A stretch of 64,000 bases of DNA from Pampus argenteus (GCA_036937835.1 CM072879.1:3718001-3782000), one strand, 5' to 3'. Shown: positions 1 through 9,404, counted from the stretch's first letter. The notes: a model not told the origin generated them from the letters alone. Numbers and translations: made by a program.

Positions 1-214
1 ACACAAAATATCAGAAAAGTGTTTTGGGTTGACGGTAGCGAACCGCAGCAGAGTCTGAAGTTAAACGTAGCAGTGAGGTGTGAGTACGGTTTAGGCTATT
101 TGTTGGTGAATAAATGCCAAGTCAAGTTATTATGCTTTACTTGCTACATACTGATTATAGTGAAGCTAGTAACAATGACAGAGCATAAACCTGACCATAA
201 ACCTAGCATCGGTG

Positions 215-248
215 GCTACAATGACTATAGCTGTATAGTCATTGTAGC
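215..248. repeat. Perfect 15-bp inverted repeat (hairpin/cruciform)
   Basis: GCTACAATGACTATA at 215-229 is followed by a 4-nt loop (230-233) and its exact reverse complement at 234-248. A perfect 15-bp stem with a 4-nt loop is very unlikely by chance in 64 kb. If the minus-strand C1GALT1-like gene is real, this lies in its first intron. The arms do not extend further. The origin is unknown; it could be a mobile-element footprint. Confidence 0.8.
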
Positions 249-1205
249 TCCTGCACAGAGAACAGAGAAATGTTCGGATGCTGAGTCTGTCCCAGGTTTT
301 GCTCAGTTATTAATATTTATATAGTTAACTATACTTAAATATATAAATATAATTGTATTTATTTAAATTTGCCTTTGGTATAAAAAAAAGTTGTTGTTTA
401 ATGTTGTCAACCTTCGTTTTGTGCTTTTTTTTTATTCCATGTGTCTGAATCACAGTGTAAATGAATGCTCGCAACAGTAGTGAATTATGGACCCCTCATA
501 CAATTCCCACAATGCATCACATTTTATAGTTGCTAAAATTACAGTCAGGATATCTAAAAAATAAAAATAAAAAAAAGGGACGTGATCATAAAACGTGTTT
601 ATCATAACATCACTTTTACTTACCTGTTAATTTTATTTTTTTTATTCCATTATACTCTACTTTGATTTTCTTCTGGTCTGACGACTCTACTTTTTGATTT
701 TGAAGAAAAAAAAACAAACATTATAAACATTATTCATGCTTTTTATTTGCATTCACAGATATTTTCCTTAGAAAGATTCATGATATTTACAACATGTCTC
801 ATAACATGTGAAACCATCTTTGTGATTTAATCATTCTTTTTTTCATGTTCATGTACTTTACAGCATGATCATATAGTCATATAGCAATAATCTGAGTTTA
901 AAAAATAATGACAACTACTTAGTAATGAATTGTTATGAAATGCACTGAATCATTTCACACTTTAGCAAATGTAGATAGATACTGATCAAATTTCTATAAA
1001 TAAGGTATTGAGGATGATGTTGCATCTAAGTGGCACAACTACACACCACAGTCCACCCTCACAGTTTGGATAAATGGAAACATTTTTTCTATATTAATAT
1101 AAAATCTGAATAGAGTATAGACAATTCAAACTTGTCAGTATTCAATGATCGTCTACCTTAAAAAAATAATAAAAATAAAATAAGAATAAAACATTGAAGT
1201 CCTAC

Positions 1206-1350
1206 CATGTGCTTTGCCTTCATGTCCGACATGCTTCACAAAAACATCCATGGAAAGGTTCGAGTCCAGCATACAGTGAAGGGAGAGGAATCCCATCATC
1301 AGTCCAGTGGTGAAGAAGATATGACACATAATCCTCCGCATGGTCTTCAT
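1206..1350 (-). CDS. First coding exon of a second C1GALT1-like gene (partial, runs off the left edge)
   Basis: Read on the minus strand, 1350-1206 encodes 48 codons plus one base and ends at a GT donor (1205-1204, CATG|GTAGGA). The peptide begins MKTMRRIMCHIFFTTG and continues into a hydrophobic segment typical of a type II Golgi signal anchor (about residues 11-27). Over its first 35 codons it differs from the first exon of the complete plus-strand gene (8794-8923) at about 8 of 105 bases. It also ends in the same phase (1) at an equivalent donor, so it is a paralogous first exon. It then diverges and is 15 nt longer. No second exon is found between here and the window edge; if the intron resembles the 1.6 kb of the other copy, that exon lies outside. 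It could be a functional divergent copy or an isolated duplicated exon; the open frame and intact donor favour a real gene. Confidence 0.7.
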
Positions 1351-1520
1351 TTATCTCTCACACACCTCAGCAATGTGAGCCTAAAAGTTACAGTAAAGTC
1401 TTGAAGTTGTGGAGCAGTGAAGACAGAAGTTATGTTGAACCTGACCCAGACAGGACCGAGTCCCAGCCTGAACTACTGAGAAGCAGCGATGAACAGCTGC
1501 AGTCAGGACAGACAGTCAGA
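1351..1520 (-). promoter_or_regulatory. Probable 5' UTR/promoter of the minus-strand C1GALT1-like copy
   Basis: Sequence just upstream of the ATG (TGTGTGAGAGATAAATG on the minus strand) resembles the same position in the plus-strand gene (TGTGTGCGACAGATAAATG). Further up, a TGACGTC half-palindrome (about 1521-1527, minus strand) parallels the TGACGTCA upstream of the other copy. Transcription start is not determined. Confidence 0.35.
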
Positions 1521-1526
1521 GGACGT

Positions 1527-1551
1527 CACACACACACACACACACACACAC
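1527..1551. repeat. (CA)n microsatellite
   Basis: Uninterrupted CA dinucleotides upstream of the minus-strand C1GALT1-like first exon. Confidence 0.95.
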
Positions 1552-1894
1552 GTTTATACTGTTAGACCTGATCCCGGTTACCTACACAGAGATCTCATCA
1601 ATCTAATCAAACTTGTAGGATCTTAACAAGCAACTGTCGTTATGATGTATGAGTATAAATAAATAAAAAAGAAGCCGGTACAGCATTTATTCCTTAAACT
1701 CCGGTGTAATCTCCGAGTTGTTTCAGCAGGCGGAGCAATTGACGGACCTGTCAAACACATTCACATCTCATTAAAGACGTACAAACAAGACGCTGGCTTA
1801 CAAAAAGGAACTGTTGTGTAAGATTTTTTTTATTTATTATTATTATTTTTTAGTTGAATTAGGACCATTTTTCACCGCTGAATTCAAAAATGAC

Positions 1895-1896
1895 AT

Positions 1897-1931
<35 letters not shown>

Positions 1932-1933
1932 TT
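1895..1933. repeat. (ATTT)n microsatellite
   Basis: About ten tandem ATTT units. The surrounding 1552-2129 is AT-rich with nothing else recognisable. Confidence 0.9.
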
Positions 1934-2129
1934 TCAGCCAGGTCAGGTTTTTTTATGCTCATTTAGAAAAATCCGATCTTCTGTCTACATTGATTCCATG
2001 TTTGTGACATCATCAGTTGATTTTCGTTCATATTTTCTGAATGAATAAAAGAATGTATTAATTAAATGTTACAAACGTCATTTTCTGTAAATTGAATAAC
2101 AGACATTAATACGGGTAAGTACGTGTAAA

Positions 2130-2440
2130 TTGAACGTTATGTCCCTGATACCTGGTCTCCATCTTTTATGTCCTGATGGAATCTCTCCTCCTTCTCATCA
2201 CTCATTGATCTCAGATTCTCAGGAAACCCATCCACATGTTGATGCTCATGTTGCAGCCAAGGTTTCTGATAGCAGTCAGCATATTGGTGACAACTTCTGC
2301 ACAGTTCCTGTCCTTGTTGTTGCCAAGAAAGTTCCCGACCAGACCGAAAGCCTTCCGAGCTTCAGTGAGACTCAGGATCTCTGGTGAGCTGATGGATTTG
2401 ATCAAAGATGGCAGCTTTCAACGTCTCTATAGTTGATCCT
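2130..2440 (-). pseudogene. Degraded fragment of a dispersed mobile-element-associated ORF
   Basis: The minus strand at 2405-2211 reads LTEARKAFGLVGNFLGNN, then KDRNCAEVVTNML, then LGCNMSIN. Further down (about 2215-2140) it reads SDEKEERFHQDIKD, then a one-base shift, then METRYQG in the next frame. This order (FLGNNK..N, NML...LGCNMS, ENL..SDE.GERFHQDI..ME.RYQG) matches an uncharacterised protein family that I recall in many copies in fish and arthropod genomes, usually linked to transposable elements. There are in-frame stops and at least one frameshift, and the usual histidine-rich stretch after NMS is damaged. It is a dead copy. The family assignment comes from recalled motif order, not a search. 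Confidence 0.65.
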
Positions 2441-3354
2441 GGACATACAAGCTTTATCCTGGTCACCGGGTTTACTACCAAAATAAGCATGCTTTATCAA
2501 ACCGGTGACTTGTAGGAACAAATGTAGCACAATACAGGCTTATTTTTACAAGAGCTTCTAGTGGAAGCCACTTGTAATATATATATATATATATATATAA
2601 AACAATAAGTCATAAGTTAGCTCATGCAAAACCTTCAGAATTCATTTATTGCAAGAAATATAACTGAATTTTGCATCATATGACATGAAAATATCCGTAC
2701 ATGTAAACGAAACCTCAGAAAGTTCAGAAAGTTGACCATCGCTTTGTTTAATTGAATTAATGTATATGCAGGTAAAAAGAGTATTTTTGTGACACGTGAA
2801 TGACGTGTGTATTTCAAATCTTTAAATGTTTGAGCAGAAAATGCATTTTTGAAATGTGTAAAGTATGCCAGCAATCAGTAGTCAGGAGGGCAGGAGCAGA
2901 CATGGACATTACATCCATCTATCAAGTATTTAGACTGTCAAAGCTTCACATCTGCACAGAGGAGGAGAATCTTCATGTCACACTTGTTACCAGAAGTCAT
3001 GTCACGTCAGTGCATCATGCTGAGAATTATGTTCATATTGTGTCTGTCGGTAATCTTTGGTTACTGACTTTGGCACGAAGTCAGACAAAACAAATCCCAA
3101 CAAAGGCGTAGGCACACAAAAGCATAACATTTTTATCACAGGACAGGCTCTGCTCAGGCTCCGGCTAATACCCTCATATGATACGACCACATGAGCCTGT
3201 GCTCTATTACCTGAGATGAATAAAGATGTGACCAGGTACTGTGCTGCTCTGTAACTAGCTGCTCTAAGATGCACTGAGATTCTGTCTCTTCTGTCCAAGT
3301 TTGTGAATGACAGAGCCACACTAATGCTCAAACTTATCTTTAAATCATCTCAAA
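2441..3354. other. Intergenic, no gene seen
   Basis: It contains an AT run at 2577-2600 and an imperfect inverted repeat around 2463-2512 (TCACCGGGTTT against AAACCGGTGA). Short open frames on both strands show no recognisable domain. Confidence 0.6.
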
Positions 3355-3549
3355 AGCTCACCTGAGATCCTGCAGCTCACCTGTCTGTGTGTCTCTGTGA
3401 CATCAGAGCCGACCTGAGATCCTGCAGCTCACCTGTCTGTGTGTCTCTGTGACATCAGAGCTCACCTGAGATCCTGCAGCTCACCTGTCTGTGTGTCTCT
3501 GTGACATCAGAGCTCACCTGAGATCCTGCAGCTCACCTGTCTGTGTGTC
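3355..3549. repeat. 52-bp tandem repeat, about 3.7 copies
   Basis: Units start at 3355, 3407, 3459 and 3511, exactly 52 bp apart. They share AGCTCACCTGAGATCCTGCA, a second CTCACCTG, and a CTGTGTGTCTCTGTGACATC segment. Unit 2 has AGCCGACC instead of AGCTCACC; unit 4 breaks off near 3549. A detached piece of the unit (CAGAGCTCACCTGAGATCCT and a few more bases) recurs at about 4339-4364. Confidence 0.95.
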
Positions 3550-6328
3550 AGGTGATGCGCACTTGGAATAAATTGTCTGTTGGGGCCTTTAAATGAAATT
3601 GGATCATTGTATTGTAGTGTAGAATGTAATGTGCGTGTGAATGGTGTGTGTAAGTGGATCTCCTCGGTGCTTGACTTTCTTCAGGGTGCTTGGCTCGCCA
3701 TCGAGTTCATGGTTGTCCTGGACCACATCAGTTCTCCAATAAAAAAAAATAAAAAAAACCTGACCTATAGACAGGGTCAGAAAGTTTACATTAAAAATAT
3801 CACCATATCAGAACTATGTGCAAATAACATAACAGTACCCATTATGAGTTAAGACTTAGAGATATTACAGAAGTGTGCTTAATTTACTCTTTTACTATAG
3901 GCCTATTCATGAGAGAGAAATGCACCAAAAAATTACTCTCTCTAGTCACTTAAAGCTCATGTGAGTAACATAAAAGTGTGCAATAAATTGCATAACAAAG
4001 AATAAACAGATTTTACATGCATTACAACATATGAAACTACTTTTTTTCCCCTTTAAATTGGCATTAAGAAAATAAAACACTTCAATTATATACACACACA
4101 TCAGCATATGTAAATATGTCCAGAAACACTGCATCATTATTAACTTCGGTTCACTCATAACATTGACTGAAACAGCACATTTCTCACCCTTGTTCAGTGT
4201 AAATCTAAATGGAGCACGCCGGTGTCGGACATCCGTAGCAATGTTCCAGATGAAAGGTAAGCTGTTAGCCGACGTACTTTTCCTCCTTCATCCGTCACAC
4301 GGCTCGGGACCTCCACTAATCGTGCTGCAACTCTTTCTTCAGAGCTCACCTGAGATCCTGCAGCAGTCACTACTCATGAAATAATGCCTGACAGTCATGT
4401 CATATTTATTACATATTACTATCAGTGTTTCATTCATTCAGGTAAACACTTAAGATGACTAATCCTGAGACTAACATTACTTATTGTTATTGTAACCTGT
4501 TTTACAGCAGTATACCACTCCCACATCTATTGTTTTAGTAGCAGCTGCTAGTTGATATTTGATAACAGGTGCCATGTGTCTTCTGTTATCTCTCAGTCTG
4601 CAAATACACATAGACAGAGCGGAATAATGGTCAACTCATCTCGTAAGAAAGGACATCCTGGAATAAAGTAACCGAGAGCTGCTCAGACTGCAGAGAAGGA
4701 AGAAGAGGGACCCTACATGTGTTTGTTCACTGTCGTCAGACCAAGCAGAAGAAGTCCAGTTGAACAAATTCCCAGATCTATGGTGAGACTCAGAGGCTGA
4801 CATGGTTCACCGACCAACTCATGGACACCCAGATATTTAACTCATCACATGTAGTGTATCAGCCTGGTTTCTGCTGCTTGACTGTCTGGGTCTAGAATCT
4901 GTAATTATCTCTGAAATCACTTTTAATTTATACACGATCAAACAATGGGCAGGCTAAAGTGTCTTTATATGTTTGTAGTGTGTTCTAAGATGTATGAGAG
5001 AAGGACTGCACACTCATAAATATGCATATGTTTTATTTTAAATTCTATAGATCTGCATTTGAACAAGTCTTACTTTTTTTTTTTTTTTGGGAGCTTTGAG
5101 CTGAAAGATTTTAACTGAGTCTAAGAAAATGTCCGTCTGTTTAAATGAAATGTGTATTTTTTTAGCAGGAACACTGCACATATTATTTATGGTATTTACA
5201 GTTCATGCAGAAGATCTAAGCCAATGAGAGAACATGAACGTCACTTTACTGTTCATCCAACATTCAGAAGAACTCTACAACATTGATATAAAACATAAAT
5301 GACAGAGCCTTACAGTGACACTGTATAGTAATATCTATCAAGATGGCTGATGTTAGATCTGCTATAAACATCTTAACAAGATGGAAATATATTTGGCAGG
5401 TAACCTTTTTATTATGTGTGTTCAGCAGAGCCGTGTCCACAGTTTAGTTAACCTCTGGGTCACAATATTCTGGTAATTATTTTAACTACTGTGGAAAATA
5501 TTTTTTTGATGGTTCAACGTTCACAGTCAGATTTCTTCTATCAACATTATTTACAGATTTTATTACACATTTTAGCACCTTGGTGTGCATGTTTGTACAC
5601 CAATGAATTGCCCCCAGCGGGATTAAATAAAGTTGTCGGCTGGTTGATTGATTAAGATTAAGATTGATTAAGTGTGATAAGATAAAAGTGCATTTCTTAC
5701 CGTGTTTACCATTTCATATTCCCTCATTATCTCCAAATCCTAACTACTGCTCAAAGTAATGCAAGCTACATTGATTTCTTCATAGGTGTGTCTTATGTTC
5801 ATTCATATCATTGCCGTTTACCCTGCCTTTTTCATTCATTTATTGTTTCAGTTATTTAGTTTATGAATATCCATTTATTCCCCAAGTCGTTGTTCCAGCA
5901 TATTTCTTTTGATCAGAATCACAGATCAAAGTATGAAGGACTTTGACCTAAAATGATGAGATGTACTGATAAATTAATGATTGATCTTACCAATTATTCC
6001 TGTAAATATTTTCATTCATCCAGGTCATGGTTATCTCAAGGATTGCGTTCGATTTAATTTCCTTGAGCCTACCGATTATTGGTTTGTTTAGTATTTTCCC
6101 TTTTAAAAAAGGGTGGTACCCCGATTAAGAATATTATTCATATTTTATCCAGTTATCTAGGGCAATTCCCCTACAGTAGTGATAGCTTATGAATGCTAAA
6201 AATGGCTGAACATAAAAATCATATGATTTAATGGTCTTTATCTCTTAAATAACTTTTCATACTTTTTGATGCTAAAAACACTTATCTCCTATCACTATCA
6301 TAAAATTCTGTGTTTGGTTTTTTTGAAT
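3550..6328. other. Intergenic, repeat fragments only
   Basis: No gene recognised. At 5585-5640 a segment with AATTGCCCCCAGCGGGATTA followed by AATAAAGT resembles the 3' tail of fish non-LTR retrotransposons. At 4339-4364 there is a partial copy of the 52-bp unit found 1 kb upstream. The rest is AT-rich unique-looking sequence. Confidence 0.5.
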
Positions 6329-6696
6329 GGTTGGTTGGTTGGTTGGTTGGTTGGTTGGATAGTTGGATGGTTGGTTGGTTGGTTGGTTGGATGGTTGGTT
6401 GGATAGTTGGATGGTTGGTTGGTTGGTTGGATGGTTGGATGGTTGGTTGGTTGGTTGGTTGGTTGGTTGGATGGTTGGTTGGTTGGTTGGTTGGTTGGTT
6501 GGTTGGTTGGTTGGTTGGTTGGATAGTTGGATGGTTGGTTGGTTGGTTGGATGGTTGGTTGGTTGGTTGGTTGGTTGGTTGGATGGTTGGTTGGTTGGTT
6601 GGTTGGATGGTTGGTTGGTTGGTTGGTTGGTTGGTTGGTTGGTTGGTTGGATGGTTGGTTGGTTGGTTGGTTGGTTGGTTGGTTGGTTGGTTGGTT
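6329..6696. repeat. (GGTT)n array with GGAT/GATA variants
   Basis: About 368 bp of TTGG tetranucleotides, interrupted at intervals by GGATGG and GGATAGTTGGATGG variants. The plus strand is made of G pairs spaced by two T/A bases. The long open frames across it (Trp-Leu-Val-Gly or Asn-Gln-Pro-Thr repeats) are by-products of a 4-nt period without stops, not genes. Confidence 0.97.
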
Positions 6697-6767
6697 TGGA
6701 TACTGGACTGTCTCACTGACAGACCGCAGACAGTAAGTGTTGCCAACAACTCCTCAGGGATGTATGC

Positions 6768-6866
6768 ACACTGATGACACACAACTGTTGCGCCGGACAC
6801 ACTTCGAACCATATCATTAAGTTCTCTGATGACACAACAGTGGTCGGCCTCATCAGTGACAATGAT
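6768..6866 (+). pseudogene. Non-LTR retrotransposon reverse transcriptase fragment
   Basis: Thirty-three open codons read [18 protein letters not shown] then [15 protein letters not shown]. This matches the catalytic core of fish LINE reverse transcriptases, where the usual motif is F/Y-A-D-D; here Ala is replaced by Ser. Flanking sequence is unrelated: the GGTT array lies on the left and another element's tail abuts directly at 6867. It is a truncated relic. Confidence 0.75.
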
Positions 6867-7110
6867 CAAATCAAATCAAATCAAATTTTATTTATATAGC
6901 CCAAAATCACAAAATACATTTGTCTCAGAGGGCTTTACAATCTGTACAGGGAGTGACACCCTCTGTCCTTAGACCCTCGATTCGAGTGAGGAAAAACTTG
7001 CCCACCAAAAAACCTTTTAACAGGGAAAAAGGTGGAAGAAACCTCAGGAAGAGCCACAGAGGAGGGATCCCTCTCCCAGGACGGACAGACGTGCAATGAT
7101 GTCACATGTA
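6867..7110 (-). mobile_element. LINE-type 3' tail in reverse orientation
   Basis: It begins with CAAAT pentamers (6867-6885) and then TTTTATTTATATAGCCCAAA, followed by a block containing GAGGGCTTTACAATCTGTAC and CTCTGTCCTTAGACCCTCG. This order is familiar from abundant perciform repeats whose tails read (ATTTG)n in the opposite direction. The right boundary is approximate. Confidence 0.6.
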
Positions 7111-7289
7111 CAGAACAAATCAACAAACACATATTGTACACTCACAATGACTCCGCCTACTATCTAATGATTTTAGATGCGCCTTAAAATACGGTAGTGT
7201 TAATTCCAGGTCTATGTTATTGAGCATGCTCACTCACTGATGGGAAAAGGAGCTATTGCTAATGGTATTAGTTACACATGTGCTACTAT

Positions 7290-7500
7290 GATAAGGGTCA
7301 ATTGGATGGATTGCTATTCAATTTTGTACAGACAGTCATGGTCCCCAGAGGATGAAGCCCATTGACTTTGGTGAACCTTTGACTTTTTCGTCTAGTGACA
7401 CCATGAGGTTGACCTTTGTGGTTTTAAGTGAAATATATCTCAAAAGCTATGAGGTGGATGTTAAATGTTATATGTTAAACTGTCATAACAGATGGATGGA
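7290..7500 (+). repeat. Dispersed fish repeat (CATGGTCCCCAGAGGATGAA family), left part
   Basis: It carries ACAGTCATGGTCCCCAGAGG, then CATTGACTTTGGTGAACC, then a CTAGTGACACCATGAGGTTG block. Relatives occur in this window near 11466, 31300-31560 and, inverted, near 48237. Sequence expected further along the family (GGTCAAAATTTTGAACTGTC and TTTGGTTCTTGATCAAATAC) appears at 8101-8220, beyond the 5S composite. Confidence 0.6.
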
Positions 7501-7551
7501 TATTATAAACCAAAGATCAAAACCTGTTGAAATTTACAAACATACAGTACA

Positions 7552-7670
7552 GCACGCAGCCATACCACCCTGAACACGCCCGATCTCGTCTGATCTTGGA
7601 AGCTAAGCAGGGTCGGGCCTGCTTAGTACTTGGATGGGAGACTGCCTGGGAATACCAGGTGCTGTACCCC
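7552..7670 (+). rRNA. 5S rRNA-derived sequence (probable pseudogene)
   Basis: About 119 nt align without gaps to vertebrate 5S rRNA. Visible parts are CCATACCACCCTGAACACGC, the A-box region AGCTAAGCAGGGTCGGGCCT (7601-7620), and the C-box region TGGATGGGAGACTGCCTGGG. The first bases (GCACGCAG instead of the usual GCTTACGG) coincide with the flanking direct repeat. The end runs into CCCCCTT with no T-run, so the Pol III terminator is missing. The internal promoter looks intact, but the retroposed context suggests a pseudogene. Confidence 0.85.
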
Positions 7671-7724
7671 CTTCCCATGGGCCCACCACCCATGGTACGG
7701 CACCTGGTATTCCCAGGCAGTCTC
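7638..7724. repeat. Inverted repeat made from the 5S 3' end
   Basis: The arm at 7638-7668 (GAGACTGCCTGGGAATACCA and on) pairs with 7694-7724 over 31 bp with one mismatch (T against C), around a 25-nt loop. The right arm is a second, inverted copy of the 5S 3' third. Confidence 0.9.
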
Positions 7725-7906
7725 AGGGGGGGAACGGTGCGAAGAGAGATGGGCGGCAGTCGGAGGCGGGGACCCTGGCGGTCCGACCCCCGGTTGCAGA
7801 AGTGGCTGGGGAGAGGGAAGTCTGGGCTTCCCTGCTGAAGATGCTGCCCCCACGACCCGAACATGGATTCCGAAGCGGAAGAAGACGAAACGTAACAGTA
7901 CAGCAC

Positions 7907-8540
7907 TTCAGAATCACGCTGCTAGTGATCCAAGATTTGGCAAGACGAACATATTCTGTACTGTACAGGAGAAACGGCATGGAGAAGATTGATTGACAAT
8001 TGTCTACAGCCAATCAGGACGCAGAACACAATGCGCTGTTAAAAAAAACAACAAAAAAAAAAAACCATGCTAAATTGTTATAGCGAGGGACCACTGTATA
8101 GGTCAAAATTTTGAACTGTCAAATACTTTGGTTCTTGATCAAATACCTGCACGACTAATAATGAAGGATGAATCCCATCAGCCTCAGCCTACTTCATGTT
8201 TAGAACTGTGGCTCTCAAACTATTTCGGTTGAACACCTCTTTAAGTCAGACAGGTTGAGGCCGCTTGAACCACAAACCACAATCCACATAGTATATGTAA
8301 TACAGTCATATAACAATAGACGGCAATTCGCAGGTATTAAACTGCTTAACACACACCTATGATTTGTTATTCTTAGTATACACACACCCCGAGTAAACTT
8401 TTCAGTTTGTCTTATTACATTTATCTACACCCATACTGCATTTACAACGGAAGTAATGATGCTTCATTCATTTATCCTTTTTGTTGCATTACTTGCTATG
8501 TTACCTGCCTGTAGCCCACGCCCAGAGACAGAGGAACCTT
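7907..8540. other. Upstream region of c1galt1, repeat-derived in part
   Basis: About 8101-8220 looks like the right part of the dispersed repeat that begins near 7290. The remainder shows no recognisable feature. Confidence 0.45.
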
Positions 8541-8568
8541 TCTGTTCTTCACGTTGCGCATACTTTGA

Positions 8569-8576
8569 TGACGTCA
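8569..8576. promoter_or_regulatory. Palindromic CRE (TGACGTCA) upstream of c1galt1
   Basis: A full consensus cAMP-response element lies 218 bp before the ATG. A CCAAT sequence (in GGTCCAATCAG) follows near 8607. A GTCGAG|GTAAAA donor at 8673/8674 and a GCGACAG|ATAAATG acceptor at 8789/8790 suggest a short non-coding first exon, with transcription starting in between. The other C1GALT1-like copy has a related TGACGTC. Confidence 0.5.
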
Positions 8577-8793
8577 GGTCGTAGTTGAAGGTAAATCTGG
8601 AGCGGTCCAATCAGTGTCGTAGTGGAAACACCTGTGTGTGACCGACTGCTTCTTGGACCTCAGTCCCGTCGAGGTAAAATAATTGATACTAACTAATTGT
8701 AATCTGATTAAATCACCGTGTAGATTTGTTTGCATGCTTTTGGAGCAGATGCTTGAAGTGTGTCCATATTTACTGCATGTGTGCGACAGATAA

Positions 8794-9347
8794 ATGAAGA
8801 TGATGCAGAGGATTATGTCTAATATCTTCTTCACCACTGGACTGATGATGGGATTCCTCTCCTTTCGCTGTATACTGGACTCGAACCTTTCCATGGATCG
8901 GCCCGGTTTACAGCATGCACACGGTAGGGCTATTTGTTTTTTAGGTAGAGGTTTATTAGCCTATATATTGCATTATATGTTAAACTGTCATAATAGAGTC
9001 TAGGCTACATGTTGCGTTTTATAAAGGCAAGTTTAAATAGGGATCCCAATGAGATGCCGCTCTACAGTGCATGGGAGAATGAAGCCACTTTAATAGATGC
9101 GCAGTTGCGTTTTAACAGCGTGCAGGAGGACAAAGGTGACAGTGATGTGGTGTTTAATGGTTTCAGTACGCATGAGGAAGAAAAATAAAGTAAATAAAAT
9201 AAAACCATGAATGACTTTTCTGGTTTGTTTATCAGCACTTTTATTGCTGCGTTTATTGCTGCACTGCATCAGTTCAGGTATATGAATAAACACTTATGGT
9301 ACAAAATCTTTCTGTCTAAACTTATTTCTCAGCCTGGATATCGGCGG

Positions 9348-9404
<57 letters not shown>

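Larger units (their letters stand above)
7544..7906 (+). mobile_element. 5S rRNA / LINE composite retrosequence with 12-bp flanking direct repeats
   Basis: ACAGTACAGCAC occurs at 7544-7555 and again at 7895-7906, enclosing 339 bp, as expected for a target-site duplication. From left to right the insert holds an almost complete 5S rRNA sequence (7556-7670) and a spacer. Next comes an inverted copy of the 5S 3' third (7694-7724). Last is a GC-rich segment (about 7725-7890) whose two blocks look like the two ends of a fish non-LTR element: GGCGGTCCGACCCCCGGTTG, and GGGAAGTCTGGGCTTCCCTG followed by CCCCACGACCCGAACATGG and CGGAAGAAG. I infer a chimeric reverse-transcription product. It may instead be a 5S-headed SINE. 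Confidence 0.65.

Noticed and set aside
3355..3549. Regularly spaced repeat that could be mistaken for a CRISPR array
   Set aside because: Units are contiguous 52-mers with no unique spacers, in a vertebrate genome.
6282..6869. 195-residue minus-strand frame rich in Asn-Gln-Pro-Thr repeats and matching plus-strand Trp-Leu-Val-Gly frames
   Set aside because: Both arise from a stop-free tetranucleotide array. Only the 33 plus-strand codons to its right (6768-6866) show real protein similarity.
7527..7996. Several overlapping frames of 100-130 codons across the 5S composite
   Set aside because: They are GC-rich translations of rRNA and retroelement sequence in many frames at once; none shows a protein domain.
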